DNA from: Chitinophagaceae bacterium
GTDB taxonomy: Bacteria; Bacteroidota; Bacteroidia; Chitinophagales; Chitinophagaceae
Assembly (NCBI GenBank): GCA_016722465.1
Contig: JADKJC010000002.1
Coordinates: forward strand, 262,501-326,500
Direction of reading: 5' to 3'
Length of the DNA stretch: 64,000 bases
Both the position numbers and the translations under genes were made by a program. Numbering within the stretch: position 1 is the stretch's first letter; the number at the start of each line of letters is the position of its first letter. Shown piece by piece: positions 8,679 through 18,450 of this stretch. The notes beneath the pieces are model-generated. The model was given only the letters and a program-made list of their open reading frames with translations, made no database searches and was not told where the DNA came from.

Positions 8679-9431
8679 ATGAAAACGCTCATTCTATTCA
8701 GTCTATTCATCCTTTTTTTGGTAAGTGTACAATTTGCCAGCGCACAAACAGTAGATGAAATAATTGACAAATACCTGGCAGCACGTGGCGGAAAAGAAAA
8801 GCTATTATCCATCAAAACCATTTATATGGAAGGCAGCCGTGAAATGATGGGCAACGAGGTAGCAGTAAAAGTTACCAAAGAGCAGGGCAAACTCAGCCGT
8901 ACCGAATTTGAAATGGGCGGCACCAACGGTTTTATGCTCATCACCGAAAAAGAAGCCTGGAATTTCTTCCCCATGCGGTCTCCAACACCCAGTAAAATGC
9001 CCGATGATGCAGTGGCAGCTTTGCAAACCGAACTGGATATTGCAGGGCCGCTGGTTGATTATGTTGCCAAGGGCCACAAAGCAGAATTCATTGCCAAAGA
9101 AACCATGGATGACATTGTATGCTACAAAATAAAACTCACTACCAAAAGCGGCAAAGTGATCAATTACTGGATCGATATCAGCACCAACCTCATCACACAA
9201 TCCTCAACCAAAGGGGGTGGCATGTTTGGTGGTGGAAAAAAAACTGAAGGAGAAGCGCCGGCTGATGTGATTACCATGTATAAAGATTATAAAGCCGTAG
9301 ATGGAATTATGTTTGCCCACAACATCGAAACTAAAAACCCCAGCGGGCAGGGCCGTGGCAGTGGCGGTACCACGTTCGATAAAATCGAACTCAACAAACC
9401 TGTAGATGCTAAATTGTACAAACCAGAATAG
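8679..9431 (+). CDS. LolA-like outer-membrane lipoprotein-sorting family protein
   Basis: 250 residues. A signal peptide ends near FASAQ. The mature start TVDEIIDKYLAARGGKEKLLSIKT is the common N-terminus of Bacteroidota LolA/LolB-fold proteins. Beta strands follow (IYMEGSREMMGNEVAVKV, GFMLITEKEAWNFFP) and then CYKIKLTTKSGKVINYWID with ITMYKDYKAVDGIMFAHNIE, the usual 'derived from model parameters' tail of this family. A Gly-rich loop (GGGMFGGGKK) interrupts the last third. It probably works in the periplasm on a hydrophobic ligand; true LolA function is not shown. It is monocistronic, between a -7 box and a strong terminator. Confidence 0.72.
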   Translation: MKTLILFSLFILFLVSVQFASAQTVDEIIDKYLAARGGKEKLLSIKTIYMEGSREMMGNEVAVKVTKEQGKLSRTEFEMGGTNGFMLITEKEAWNFFPMRSPTPSKMPDDAVAALQTELDIAGPLVDYVAKGHKAEFIAKETMDDIVCYKIKLTTKSGKVINYWIDISTNLITQSSTKGGGMFGGGKKTEGEAPADVITMYKDYKAVDGIMFAHNIETKNPSGQGRGSGGTTFDKIELNKPVDAKLYKPE

Positions 9432-9500
9432 CATTGGTTTTAGCAGTGAAAAAAGAATAAACATCAAACGATTCCGGTAAAATAATTTTTGCCAACTTCT

Positions 9501-9531
9501 AAAGCCCCGTAAATATTTATGGGGCTTTTTT
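9501..9531 (+). terminator. rho-independent terminator
   Basis: AAAGCCCC (9501-9508) pairs with GGGGCTTT (9521-9528), followed by a T run. It ends the LolA-like gene just before the gap promoter. Confidence 0.85.
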
Positions 9532-9545
9532 ATGTCACTTATCAT

Positions 9546-9553
9546 TACCTTTG
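9546..9553 (+). promoter_or_regulatory. -7 promoter box of gap
   Basis: TACCTTTG is an exact match to the Bacteroidota -7 consensus TAnnTTTG. It lies 34 bp before the gap ATG and right after a terminator, so it is the likely gap promoter. No clear -33 element was found. Confidence 0.55.
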
Positions 9554-9587
9554 CCACCGTTTCTTAACAAAATAAATTTTTCAAACT

Positions 9588-10601
9588 ATGAGTACAGTTA
9601 AAGTTGCAATCAATGGGTTTGGCCGTATAGGCCGTTTAGTATATCGCCAGATCTATAATATGCAGGGTATTGATGTAGTTGCTATCAATGATCTTACCAG
9701 TCCAAAAGTGTTAGCACACCTGTTAAAATACGACAGCGCACAGGGCCGTTTTGATGCAGATGTAAAAGCAGGAGACGATTCTATTTCAGTAAATGGTGAA
9801 ACCGTAAAAATATATGCCCAAAAAGATCCTTCACAAATTCCATGGGGCAGCCACGATGTGGATGTAGTATTGGAATGTACAGGTTTCTTTACTGACAAAA
9901 CAAAAGCAGAAGCTCACATTGCTGCAGGTGCTAAAAAAGTAGTGATCTCTGCTCCTGCTACCGGTGACCTGAAAACAGTTGTTTTCAATGTGAACCACAG
10001 CATTCTTGATGGCTCTGAAACTGTGATAAGCTGTGCTAGCTGTACCACCAACTGCCTGGCTCCTGTTGCTAAAGTACTGGACGAAAGCTATGGTATTGTA
10101 AATGGTTTAATGACTACCATCCATGCTTATACCAACGACCAGAACACACAGGATGCACCACATCCAAAAGGTGACCTGCGCCGTGCAAGGGCAGCCGCAC
10201 AAAACATTGTACCTAACAGTACCGGCGCTGCAAAAGCAATTGGCCTGGTGTTACCAAACCTGAAAGGTAAACTGGACGGAAGTGCACAACGTGTACCAAC
10301 CATCACTGGCTCACTCACAGAAGTTACCGTGGTATTGGGTAAAAAAACAACCGTAGAAGAACTGAACGCTTCTATGAAAGCAGCTTCCAACGAAAGCTTT
10401 GGTTATACCGAAGATGAAATTGTTAGTACTGATATTATTGGCACCACTTTCGGTTCTTTATTTGATGCAACACAAACCAGGGTACAAACCGTTGGCGATA
10501 TGCAGTTGGTACGTGTGGTATCATGGTACGACAATGAAATGAGCTATGTATCTCAGCTGGTGCGTACCGTTCATTACTTTGCAGGATTGATCAGTAAATA
10601 A
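9588..10601 (+). CDS. gap: glyceraldehyde-3-phosphate dehydrogenase, type I
   Basis: 337 residues, full length. It oxidises glyceraldehyde-3-phosphate to 1,3-bisphosphoglycerate with NAD in glycolysis. The nucleotide-binding start [16 protein letters not shown], the active-site motif [10 protein letters not shown] (catalytic Cys near 152), the following [11 protein letters not shown] with the catalytic His, and [16 protein letters not shown] at the end are all present. A 219-bp spacer with a terminator separates it from pgk, so the two glycolytic genes are neighbours but probably separate transcripts. Confidence 0.97.
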   Translation: MSTVKVAINGFGRIGRLVYRQIYNMQGIDVVAINDLTSPKVLAHLLKYDSAQGRFDADVKAGDDSISVNGETVKIYAQKDPSQIPWGSHDVDVVLECTGFFTDKTKAEAHIAAGAKKVVISAPATGDLKTVVFNVNHSILDGSETVISCASCTTNCLAPVAKVLDESYGIVNGLMTTIHAYTNDQNTQDAPHPKGDLRRARAAAQNIVPNSTGAAKAIGLVLPNLKGKLDGSAQRVPTITGSLTEVTVVLGKKTTVEELNASMKAASNESFGYTEDEIVSTDIIGTTFGSLFDATQTRVQTVGDMQLVRVVSWYDNEMSYVSQLVRTVHYFAGLISK

Positions 10602-10709
10602 TTTTATGAGCCAGGCAGTGTTACTACTATTTAACTTCAGTGGCCCAGTTCATCCTGAGCTACGAAGGACACTCTTGTACGATATAATTTTATTCAACCC
10701 ATAAAATTC

Positions 10710-10741
10710 AAAGCTCCCTTTATTTTCAGGGAGCTTTTTTT
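10710..10741 (+). terminator. rho-independent terminator after gap
   Basis: AAAGCTCCCT (10710-10719) pairs with AGGGAGCTTT (10728-10737) and runs into seven or more T. Confidence 0.85.
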
Positions 10742-10820
10742 ATTCATTATCTTTAATGAATGAATCAGGCTTTAAAAACGTTCGATTCAATTTAAAGGCT
10801 AACAAGCAATCATTAAAACT

Positions 10821-12032
10821 ATGAGCAATTTCAATTCACACAACTTCGCAGGAGAAAAAGCACTGGTACGTGTAGACTTCAACGTACCGTTAGATGCCAG
10901 TTTCAACATTACGGATGATAACAGGATGAGGGCAACCATCCCCACCATTAAAAAAATATTAGGCGATGGCGGCAGTGTTATTTTAATGAGCCACCTCGGC
11001 CGCCCGAAAGATGGCCCTACTGATAAATATTCTTTAAAGCACCTGGTAAAACATTTGCATGAGCTGTTGAATGCTGATGGCGGCAATACCACCAAAGTAT
11101 TCTTTGCAGATGATTGCATTGGCGAACAGGCCATGCTTACCTCCGGCATGTTAAAAGCAGGTGAGGTTTTATTACTGGAGAATTTACGTTTTTATAAAGA
11201 AGAAGAAAAAGGCGATGAAGCATTTGCAGAAAAACTCAGCAAGCTGGGTGATGTATATGTGAACGATGCATTTGGTACTGCACACAGGGCACATGCTTCC
11301 ACTGCGGTGATCGCAAAATATTTTGCCACCGGCAAAAAATTATTCGGACTGGTGATGGAAGGCGAAGTGATCAGTGCAGAAAAAGTATTGCATGCTTCTG
11401 AAAAGCCATTTACTGCAATCATTGGCGGCGCAAAAGTATCTGACAAAATACTGATCATAGAGAACTTACTGGAAAGGGCAACCGACATTATCATCGGCGG
11501 CGGTATGGCTTATACCTTTATGAAAGCAAGGGGCGGTAAGATCGGCAATTCATTGTGCGAAGACGACCGCCTGGCAACAGCCCTTGAAATTTTAGAAAAA
11601 GCCAAAGCAAAAAATGTAAGTATTCATCTTCCTGAAGATTCTGTGATTGCTGATAAATTTGATGCCAACGCCAATACCGAAACAAGGCCAAGCGATGCCA
11701 TTCCTGATGGATGGATGGGGCTGGATATCGGGCCAAAAGCAGTGGGCATTTTCAGTGAGATCATCGGCAGGTCAAAAACCATTTTGTGGAATGGCCCCAT
11801 GGGCGTATTTGAAATGGAAAAATTCCAGAACGGCACCAAAGCCATCGCACTGGCAGTGGCTGATGCTACTTCCAAAGGCGCATTCAGCCTGGTAGGCGGC
11901 GGCGACAGTGTGGCGGCAGTAAATAAATTTAACCTGGCAGACAAGGTAAGTTATGTAAGCACCGGCGGTGGCGCCATGCTGGAATATTTTGAAGGCAAAG
12001 TGTTACCTGGCATTGCAGCAATCAAGGAGTAA
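10821..12032 (+). CDS. pgk: phosphoglycerate kinase
   Basis: 403 residues, full length. It transfers phosphate from 1,3-bisphosphoglycerate to ADP. The N-domain motifs [12 protein letters not shown] and [12 protein letters not shown] (substrate-binding Arg/His), the central [11 protein letters not shown], and the C-domain nucleotide-binding WNGPMGVFE and [14 protein letters not shown] are all seen. It follows the enzyme of the previous glycolytic step (gap) on the same strand. No hairpin follows the stop; 211 bp separate it from the LemA operon. Confidence 0.97.
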   Translation: MSNFNSHNFAGEKALVRVDFNVPLDASFNITDDNRMRATIPTIKKILGDGGSVILMSHLGRPKDGPTDKYSLKHLVKHLHELLNADGGNTTKVFFADDCIGEQAMLTSGMLKAGEVLLLENLRFYKEEEKGDEAFAEKLSKLGDVYVNDAFGTAHRAHASTAVIAKYFATGKKLFGLVMEGEVISAEKVLHASEKPFTAIIGGAKVSDKILIIENLLERATDIIIGGGMAYTFMKARGGKIGNSLCEDDRLATALEILEKAKAKNVSIHLPEDSVIADKFDANANTETRPSDAIPDGWMGLDIGPKAVGIFSEIIGRSKTILWNGPMGVFEMEKFQNGTKAIALAVADATSKGAFSLVGGGDSVAAVNKFNLADKVSYVSTGGGAMLEYFEGKVLPGIAAIKE

Positions 12033-12243
12033 CCATTAAAAAAAAATTACACGGCTGATATGGAAAAGGCAGGTGCTCAACCGGATAACCTTAATAAATT
12101 TCCGTTTACCGGTAATATTTACTTTTCAGGAGTACAATTCCGCAGGAAACCGATTGAGATTTTATTTTCACCGCTTACTGATGTAATCTTGCAGAGTAAA
12201 AGAAATTGTACATTTATTATCTAAATAACAAAATCATAAAAAC

Positions 12244-12843
12244 ATGAAAAATATCGGACTACTGGTCGTATTAGGTATCGTAGTAATTGTTGGCTTTTTG
12301 GGCTGCAATGGTTACAACGGCCTGGTTAAACAAGACGAAAGCGTAAAAAAAGCCTGGAACAACGTTCAAACGGAATACCAGAACCGTTCCGACTTAGTTG
12401 GCAACCTCGTAAACACGGTGAAAGGTGCTGCCAACTTTGAACAGAAAACACTGGTGGATGTAATTGAAGCAAGAGCAAAAGCTACCAGCGTAAATATTGA
12501 TGCCAATAACCTTACACCAGAAAAAGTTGCTGAATTCCAGCAGGCGCAGGGACAATTATCTGGTGCATTAAGCAGGTTGCTGGTTACGGTTGAGCAATAC
12601 CCACAGTTAAAAGCAACAGAAAATTTCACCAAACTGCAGGGACAACTGGAAGGCATTGAGAATGGGATTAAAAACTCTCGTAAACTATTTAACGAAGAAG
12701 TAAATGTTTACAACACCAAAGTGCGTTCTTTCCCCATGAACATATTGGGCGGTATGTTTGGATTTAAAGCAAAAGAAGGTTTTAAAGCAGACCCCGGTGC
12801 AGAAAAGAAAGTGGATGTGAATTTTGATGACATGAAAAAATAA
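12244..12843 (+). CDS. LemA family protein (first copy)
   Basis: 199 residues. One N-terminal membrane segment (IGLLVVLGIVVIVGFLG) is followed by the LemA helical domain: YNGLVKQDESVKKAWNNVQ, YQNRSDLVGNLVNTVKG, VIEARAKAT, FQQAQGQLSGALSRLLVTV, YPQLKATENFTKLQGQLEG and a last helix with FNEEVNVYNTKVRSFP. LemA proteins are membrane-anchored helical bundles of unknown biochemical role, commonly next to TPM-domain proteins, exactly as here. It is the first gene of a four-gene operon with 14 bp to the second LemA copy. A Cys (FLGCNG) follows the hydrophobic segment and could serve as a lipobox, so it may be a lipoprotein. Confidence 0.9.
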   Translation: MKNIGLLVVLGIVVIVGFLGCNGYNGLVKQDESVKKAWNNVQTEYQNRSDLVGNLVNTVKGAANFEQKTLVDVIEARAKATSVNIDANNLTPEKVAEFQQAQGQLSGALSRLLVTVEQYPQLKATENFTKLQGQLEGIENGIKNSRKLFNEEVNVYNTKVRSFPMNILGGMFGFKAKEGFKADPGAEKKVDVNFDDMKK

Positions 12844-12857
12844 CAACCGAACCATTC

Positions 12858-13445
12858 ATGAATAAGCGTTATAGTGGCTTCATCGTTGCAGCAATACTCA
12901 TCATACTCGTTATCTTTTCTGTTGTTACCTACAATGGCCTTGTAAAAAAAGAAGAGAAAGTAAAACTTCAGTGGAGTGAAATGCAAAATGCTTACCAGCG
13001 CAGGATCGACCTGATACCCAACCTTGTAAATGTGGTAAAGGGACAAACCGACTTTGAAAAAACAACGCTGGAAAAAATCACTGCCGCAAGGGCCAAAGCT
13101 GCTGCCATTAATTATTCTGCAACAGAATTCAGCCCTGAAAAATTAAAGCTGAATGAAGATGCACAAAATGAACTGGCAGGTGCCACCAATAACCTGATTG
13201 CAGTAATTGAAAAGTATCCAACACTTACAGGAACGGAAGCTTTCAGGGGATTGCAAACACAACTGGAGGGAACAGAACGAAGGATAAAATTTGCAAGGAA
13301 GGATTTTAATGAAGCAGTAGCTGTTTACAACAGTGCAGCAAGAAGTTTTCCTACAAGCATAGTGGCCGGCCTGCTTGGGTTTAAATCAAAAGAAGGCTTT
13401 CAATCGGAAACCGGTACAGACAAAGCAACTGAAATAAAATTTTAA
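12858..13445 (+). CDS. LemA family protein (second copy)
   Basis: 195 residues, a clear paralogue of the preceding gene: a membrane segment (GFIVAAILIILVIFSVVTY), YNGLVKKEEKVKLQWSEMQ, YQRRIDLIPNLVNVVKGQ, ITAARAKA, NELAGATNNLIAVIEKYP, FRGLQTQLEG and FNEAVAVYNSAARSFP. The YQRR(I/L)DLIPNLV form is closer to standard LemA than the first copy. There is no lipobox-like Cys, so this one is probably a plain inner-membrane anchor. It is 10 bp before the first TPM gene. The tandem duplication suggests a hetero-oligomer, which is inference. Confidence 0.92.
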   Translation: MNKRYSGFIVAAILIILVIFSVVTYNGLVKKEEKVKLQWSEMQNAYQRRIDLIPNLVNVVKGQTDFEKTTLEKITAARAKAAAINYSATEFSPEKLKLNEDAQNELAGATNNLIAVIEKYPTLTGTEAFRGLQTQLEGTERRIKFARKDFNEAVAVYNSAARSFPTSIVAGLLGFKSKEGFQSETGTDKATEIKF

Positions 13446-13455
13446 TAACAGCACC

Positions 13456-13920
13456 GTGGGTATATTCTCTTTTTTCGGGAAACGCAAAACGTATTTTACT
13501 CCAAAGGAGACGGAATTGATACTCGATGCCATCCGCAATGCGGAAAGGCAAACCAGTGGAGAAATAAGGATCTTTATTGAAAGTAAGAACTACCTGGTAA
13601 GTACCATTGAAAGAGCTGCAGAAATATTCTACCACTTGAAAATGGAAAAAACAGAACACCGCAATGCGGTACTGTTATACTTAGCAATGGATCATCATGA
13701 AGTGGCATTGTTTGGAGATGAGGGCATACATCAACAAGTGGGTTCGGCCTATTGGGAAAATGAAGTGGCGGCAATGCTGAAACTGTTCAAAGAACATGAT
13801 ATGGCAAATGGAATTGCCAACTGTGTAACACATATTGGAGCAACCTTAAAGGAAAAATTCCCTTATGAAGCTACCACGGATAAAAATGAATTGCCAGATG
13901 AGATCGTATTTGGAAGATGA
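13456..13920 (+). CDS. TPM-domain protein (cytoplasmic type)
   Basis: 154 residues from a GTG start 10 bp after the LemA stop. It has no signal peptide. The TPM (TLP18.3/Psb32/MOLO-1) domain is seen in ELILDAIRNAERQTSGEIRIFIES, TEHRNAVLLYLAMDHHEVALFGDEGI and a terminal segment HDMANGIANCVTHIGATLKEKFPY. This short form is usually a partner of the larger secreted TPM protein. Its last codon overlaps the next start (ATGA), so translation is coupled. The role is unknown; the family has been linked to membrane-protein or photosystem repair in other organisms. Confidence 0.88.
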   Translation: MGIFSFFGKRKTYFTPKETELILDAIRNAERQTSGEIRIFIESKNYLVSTIERAAEIFYHLKMEKTEHRNAVLLYLAMDHHEVALFGDEGIHQQVGSAYWENEVAAMLKLFKEHDMANGIANCVTHIGATLKEKFPYEATTDKNELPDEIVFGR

Positions 13921-14714
13921 ATAAAAGCGCAATGAAAAAATACCTACTGATATTCTTTACACTATTGCTGGGTTGCCTGTACAATTTAAAGGCACAGGAT
14001 AATTCAATTGATAAGATCATCAGCACCCCTCCCTCTCCCCAAAAACTGGTAAACGATTATGCCGGTATTTTAACCGCAGATCAAAAAGCCACGCTTGAAG
14101 AGAAATTATTACAGTTTGATAAAAGCACTTCCACACAAATTACCGTAGTGCTTGTGCCTGCACTTGATGGAATGGATATTGCAGATGCAGCCACAGAACT
14201 GGGGCGTAAATGGGGCGTAGGGCAGCAAAAAAACAACAATGGCGTAGTGCTGCTGGTTTCACTTAAAGACAGGAAACTGAACATTTCACCTGGCTATGGA
14301 CTGGAAAAATCACTCCCCGATATCACCTGCCAGCAAATTATCGACGGTGTTATCAAACCAAAATTTAAGGGGCAGGATTATTACCGTGGACTGGATGAAG
14401 GCACCGATGCCATTATACAGGCAACCCAGGGCGCATTTACGGCTCCGCAGGGATACAATAAAAAGAAAGGAAAAGGCTCTGGTGCAGGAGCAATCCTTGC
14501 AATTATTATCATCATCATTATACTTTCCAGTATTTCCCGTGGCGGTGGCGGCTCTTTTATGAGCAGGCGTGGTTACCGTGGTTTTAACGGGCCCTTTATA
14601 TTCCCGGGTGGCTGGGGCGGTGGCGGTAGCGGTGGTGGAGATAGCGGTGGTGGCGGTTTTGGAGGTTTTGGCGGTGGTAGTTTTGGCGGTGGTGGTGCCA
14701 GTGGCGATTGGTAA
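13917..14714 (+). CDS. YgcG-type TPM-domain membrane protein
   Basis: 265 residues. A signal peptide (YLLIFFTLLLGCLYNLKAQ) is followed by a TPM domain (about 37-165): LVNDYAGILTADQKATLEEK, STQITVVLVPALDGMDI, KWGVGQQKNNNGVVLLVSL, RKLNISPGYGLEKSLPD and YYRGLDEGTDAIIQAT. A membrane helix (AGAILAIIIIIIILSSI, about 190-207) and a Gly-rich tail ending FGGGGASGDW follow. This signal-TPM-TM-Gly architecture is the YgcG family. The TPM domain would face the periplasm. It is the fourth gene of the LemA-LemA-TPM-TPM unit. Confidence 0.92.
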   Translation: MNKSAMKKYLLIFFTLLLGCLYNLKAQDNSIDKIISTPPSPQKLVNDYAGILTADQKATLEEKLLQFDKSTSTQITVVLVPALDGMDIADAATELGRKWGVGQQKNNNGVVLLVSLKDRKLNISPGYGLEKSLPDITCQQIIDGVIKPKFKGQDYYRGLDEGTDAIIQATQGAFTAPQGYNKKKGKGSGAGAILAIIIIIIILSSISRGGGGSFMSRRGYRGFNGPFIFPGGWGGGGSGGGDSGGGGFGGFGGGSFGGGGASGDW

Positions 14715-14735
14715 TTAAGAAATCTATTTGATACA

Positions 14736-14768
14736 AAAAGAGCTTTGCAATGGCAAAGCTCTTTTTTA
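14736..14768. terminator. bidirectional rho-independent terminator
   Basis: A 13-bp perfect stem (14736-14748 with 14753-14765), loop AATG, with A and T runs on both sides. It serves the TPM operon (+) and the converging receiver gene (-). Confidence 0.9.
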
Positions 14769-14770
14769 TT

Positions 14771-15172
14771 TTAAGGCCTCTTATACGCCAGTTTTTCCAT
14801 TTGGCTGATACTACTCAGCACTTGTGTCAGTTGCTGTGGATAGTCCTTATCCTTTATCATGTATTGAAAAGCGCCATGTTTTAAAGAAAACAACGATTCT
14901 ATAATCCCACTGTTACCTGTAACGAAAATGATATACGCATTGGGAATGATTTTCTTAATGGCCGAAAGAATTTTCAATCCCCTGGCAGGATTCGTGCGGT
15001 AATCCAGGAAAACAACCTGCGGGTGTTCATCAAAGCGGCTTACACAATCTACAATATTGCTGAATGACTTATAGTCGGTGCAGCCCATATTTCGAAAAAG
15101 CTGTTCGTATATAGCCCTGCTAAATGAATCATCATCTACCAAAAAAATTTTGAATGGAAATCCTTCCTGCAT
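14771..15172 (-). CDS. stand-alone response regulator receiver protein
   Basis: 133 residues, a receiver domain only. The acidic pocket VDDDS at about 12-16, the phospho-acceptor Asp57 in VVFLDYRT, the switch Thr in IIFVTGNSG (around 90) and the Lys in YMIKDKD (around 110) are all present, so it should be phosphorylated. No output domain and no adjacent kinase are seen, so it may relay phosphate or bind a protein partner. The kinase at 29-30 kb already has a dedicated partner. It ends against the terminator shared with the TPM operon. Confidence 0.88.
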   Translation of the reverse strand: MQEGFPFKIFLVDDDSFSRAIYEQLFRNMGCTDYKSFSNIVDCVSRFDEHPQVVFLDYRTNPARGLKILSAIKKIIPNAYIIFVTGNSGIIESLFSLKHGAFQYMIKDKDYPQQLTQVLSSISQMEKLAYKRP

Positions 15173-15288
15173 AAAATATTATTTGCAGATGGATTTACCA
15201 GCAATATGCCAGATTTAAAAGCCGCCACAGACAAGGCTTTCATAAAAAAAAACGCCCACAAAGTCCATATAAAACAATTATTTTCCAT

Positions 15289-16835
15289 TTACTGGAAAAA
15301 ACGCTTCTTTTTTTTACGCTCTGCTATCTCTTCAGTAAAATAATGCATGATGGGGACTTTTGCATCCAGCAGCAGGTACACCCTGGTGCCTTTTTCTCTT
15401 GCATAGGATTTTCTACCCGGTCTTTCAGTATCACTGATCCAAACAAGGGGATTTCCTTTTGTCTTCCGGGATCAATATCAAATGTATCTTTTACAAGAAT
15501 CAGGTTTTTGATCTCTTTGGATGCAGGCGGAAACCAATCAATATAATCTGCATTCATAGATACCGCATTGATGTTTTTATATTTTGAATAATAGTTGACA
15601 GCGCCCGCCAATCCGTAATTATCACAAAATACCAGCGTGTGTTCCTTATCCCTGATCGTATCGTAAGCGGCATCTACTTTTTTGGCCAGCTCACTCCAAC
15701 CCAGCATATCCGCAAAATCCTGTGGCAGTTCGTGATCTTTTCCATCTTCCCATCTTAACAAACCATACTTCCGGTAGGTTTCCTGTTTGTGTTGAATAAG
15801 ATATTCCGGGCTATTGGAAGGAAACCCGATTTTGATGAGCATCCAGGAAAAGAATACCACAAACAATATGGAAGCAATTCTTAAATATCTCTTCCATCCG
15901 TTAACGGTTAACGCTTCAATATAAACTGCACCAAAAGCGATCAGTACAGGATACAACCCGATTGCGTAATAGCTCTTTGCTTTTAAATAAATAAACAGCA
16001 GCATGGTAAAAACAAAAGACCAGAAAACAAGCTGGAATTTTTTATGAGGTTGATAAGCAAAAAAAGAAACCCATGCTGTCACAATCATAAATATTGCCCC
16101 AATGAAAAACAGTAACTGATCTTTAAAAAAATCAGCCCGGTTTACATTTACCAATTGTGTATCGCTTAACTCCTTCAGGTGATGAAACACAGGAAAATCA
16201 TTCTTAAATTGCCATAACAAATTGGGGGATACGATCAGTAGTGCAACCATCAAGGCAAAATACAAATGCCGGCTGGTAAAAACCTTTCTGTAAGTTGTAA
16301 GCAATACTGCCGGAATAGTACCCAGCAATAAAAAAGCAATATTGTATTTGTTTAAAAAACCGATGGCGAAAACAACTGCAGCAGCATAGAACCATTTATT
16401 TTGCCCCGATTGGATGTAGCGTATAACAGCATAGTAAAATGCCGTCCACGCAAGCACATCAAATGAATTGGGCTGATACAGAATATTCAGTCGCAAAAGA
16501 GCAGAAAGCAATATGGCCGTTGCGGAAAGCACCAACGCAAATAAGTTACCTCCCAGTGCTTCCACAGTTTTCCAAACCACTATCATCGTTAAAACACCAA
16601 ACAATGCAGGGAAAAATTTAACCCAAAAAACGCCATTGCCCAATTGCAGGATGAGGTATGAAACCCACGAAGTGAATGGCGGCACTGAATCAAACCCACA
16701 AGCCAAATGCTTTGCCTGGTCAAGGTGCAGGTATTCATCCCGGTGCAGGTCATAACTGCTGTGAATAAGCAGGTATTGAAGTATAAATTTAGCAACAACA
16801 AAAAGCAGGAGTATTAGCGTTCTTTTCTTGAACAT
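15289..16835 (-). CDS. GT39-type (ArnT/PMT-like) membrane glycosyltransferase, frameshifted near the C-terminus
   Basis: About 515 residues once one base is restored. The N-terminal region has YDLHRDEYLHLDQAKHLA, the acidic catalytic loop (RDE) of lipid-phosphate-sugar transferases, then about ten membrane segments (e.g. YFALMVALLIVSPNLLWQF, FFIGAIFMIVTAWVSFF). A soluble C-terminal domain begins after about residue 330. The open frame ends early at 15324 in a nonsense Cys-rich tail. One base away, from about 15405, the sensible end reads YAREKGTRVYLLLDAKVPIM and then HYFTEEIAERKK to a stop at 15289-15291. It probably moves a sugar from a lipid carrier to an envelope acceptor; the acceptor is unknown. 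Confidence 0.82.
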
Positions 16836-16970
16836 AGCAGGATAATAATGATTATAAAGTCTGGCTGATTAAAATTAAGTCATTTCAATACAGCAAACCA
16901 ATCGTTCCTTTACGTTCATCTGACCCGTTTGTTACAAAAAACAATTAGGTTTGAATATAAATACCGCCGT

Positions 16971-17690
16971 ATGACAAAATCAGAAATAAAATTTTTAGAA
17001 GGACCACAAAGTCGCTGGAAAGAATTTAAATTTTCTGTAGAAGTATTGTTTGAATTTATCAAGGGCTTTAGAAAATTGCATTTTGCCGGCCCCTGCGTTA
17101 CCATATTTGGTTCGGCACGTTTTAAGGACGGCCATCCATATTATGAAACAACAGAACAACTTGCAGGGAAGATTGCACAGTTGGGCTTCACCATTATGAC
17201 CGGCGGAGGGCCCGGCATCATGGAAGCTGCCAACAAAGGCGCTAAGGATGTGGGCGGCAGAAGCGTTGGCTGTAATATTGTGTTGCCGCATGAGCAGCAC
17301 CCCAACCCCTACCTTGATAAATGGGTGAACATCAAATTCTTTTTTGTACGCAAAACGTTACTCATAAAATATTCATACGCATTTGTGGTAATGCCCGGTG
17401 GTTTTGGCACACTGGATGAATATTTTGAGGCACTTACGCTGATACAAACCAAAATGATCGATCAGTTCCCCGTGGTAATTTTTGACAAAGCGTTTCACAA
17501 AGACCTTATTGAACACATCGGGTCCATGAAAGCTAATGGCACTATTTCTGAAGAAGATGATAAAATATTCCTGGTAACAGATTCCGTGGAAGATGCGGTG
17601 GAATTTATCCAGGACAACACGATCAAAAGATTTAACCTCCGCCCCAAAGCCCCTTACAAACCTTTCAGTTGGCTGTTTGAAAGAAGGTGA
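16971..17690 (+). CDS. LOG-family protein (TIGR00730-type nucleotide hydrolase)
   Basis: 239 residues from the ATG at 16971 (MTKSEIKFLEG); an upstream TTG at 16929 would add 14 unlikely residues. A Rossmann-like fold carries the LOG signature: VTIFGSARFKDGHPYYE, IMTGGGPGIMEAANKGA (PGGGxGT-related loop) and MPGGFGTLDEYFEALTLIQT. Such proteins release cytokinin-type bases or other bases from nucleoside monophosphates. 'Lysine decarboxylase' is an outdated label for the family. The longer N-terminal helix places it in the YvdD-distinct long subgroup. Divergent from the GT39 gene; 135 bp separate the two start codons. Confidence 0.9.
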   Translation: MTKSEIKFLEGPQSRWKEFKFSVEVLFEFIKGFRKLHFAGPCVTIFGSARFKDGHPYYETTEQLAGKIAQLGFTIMTGGGPGIMEAANKGAKDVGGRSVGCNIVLPHEQHPNPYLDKWVNIKFFFVRKTLLIKYSYAFVVMPGGFGTLDEYFEALTLIQTKMIDQFPVVIFDKAFHKDLIEHIGSMKANGTISEEDDKIFLVTDSVEDAVEFIQDNTIKRFNLRPKAPYKPFSWLFERR

Positions 17691-17794
17691 TTATCCATTG
17701 CTGTGCTTTTACTGATAAAGGTCATGCCTGTCTTTGACCAACCTCATTTTTATATGCCGCATTGGAATGCATTTTTGTACCCTAAAGTCCTTTC

Positions 17795-18184
17795 ATGAAT
17801 AATCTTTTCCAAACAGACCACTCAAGGGTGCTTCTCTACCTGGATGAAAATGCAGGATGGCTGAAAGTATTAACAACCCAGGCTGATGAGATACCTGTGC
17901 TGGAAAAGATACTGTACGAAAAGGAAAATACCATTGAGAACAAGGTGGCTGAAAAAGAACACTTCAAAAACCTGCTGCACCAACAGCATGAACAAATGAA
18001 AGAACTGAATAATGAGCTGGACAAACAACAACAAAGATTGACAGTGGATGCAGCCGGCGAATCGCTGTACGACATTGAATCACTTTGCTCACAGGACATT
18101 TTAAGGAACCGCATCAAGGATGTGGAGCAACGGTACATCGATTTGAAATGCAGCTTTATGAGGTTCCTGTCAGACGTTATTTGA
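17795..18184 (+). CDS. coiled-coil protein, paralogue of the 27.5 kb gene
   Basis: 129 residues, soluble, no signal peptide, almost wholly helical and charged. It begins YLDENAGWLKVLTTQADEI, followed by EKEHFKNLLHQQHEQMKEL and ELDKQQQRL, and ends LRNRIKDVEQRYIDLKCSF. The protein at 27542-27943 shares the AGWL motif near the start, an EH(F/Y)xNL motif in the middle, and LRN..(I/V)..(V/L)E..(Y/F)..(L/M)K near the end at matching spacing, so the two are paralogues. No known family is recognised. The two genes bracket the cbb3 oxidase cluster, which suggests a link to it, but no function can be assigned. Confidence 0.72.
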   Translation: MNNLFQTDHSRVLLYLDENAGWLKVLTTQADEIPVLEKILYEKENTIENKVAEKEHFKNLLHQQHEQMKELNNELDKQQQRLTVDAAGESLYDIESLCSQDILRNRIKDVEQRYIDLKCSFMRFLSDVI

Positions 18185-18410
18185 AATATTTTTTGTAAAA
18201 CTATACAGGATTTTAATTTAGAACAACACGTTATTGACTGGTTATAATAATGACTTAGCTGGCGTTTATTCTAAAGTGCGGCGGAAGATTGCTTGCTATT
18301 TTGGTTTCGCTTACCGGCCAGTGTAAATGGATCTGCCACATGCAATTATTAGAATAAATACCCGTGAATGAAAAGTGCAATAACGTAGAGTTCTGCCAGC
18401 TGCTGAATTG

Positions 18411-18431
18411 AGCCAGCGGCTGGCTTTTTTT
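18411..18431 (+). terminator. short terminator-like hairpin before ccoI
   Basis: AGCCAG (18411-18416) pairs with CTGGCT (18420-18425), loop CGG, then seven T. It lies in the 266-bp gap after the coiled-coil gene and only about 20 bp before the first plausible ccoI codon, so it may end the upstream transcript or attenuate ccoI. Nothing else was found in that gap. Confidence 0.6.
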
Positions 18432-18450
18432 AAACCAACAATTTTTAGCG

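Noticed and set aside
12060..12224. 54-codon open frame starting MEKAGAQPDNLNKF between pgk and the first LemA gene
   Set aside because: No recognisable similarity, signal or membrane segment, and the stretch also holds the AT-rich leader of the LemA operon.
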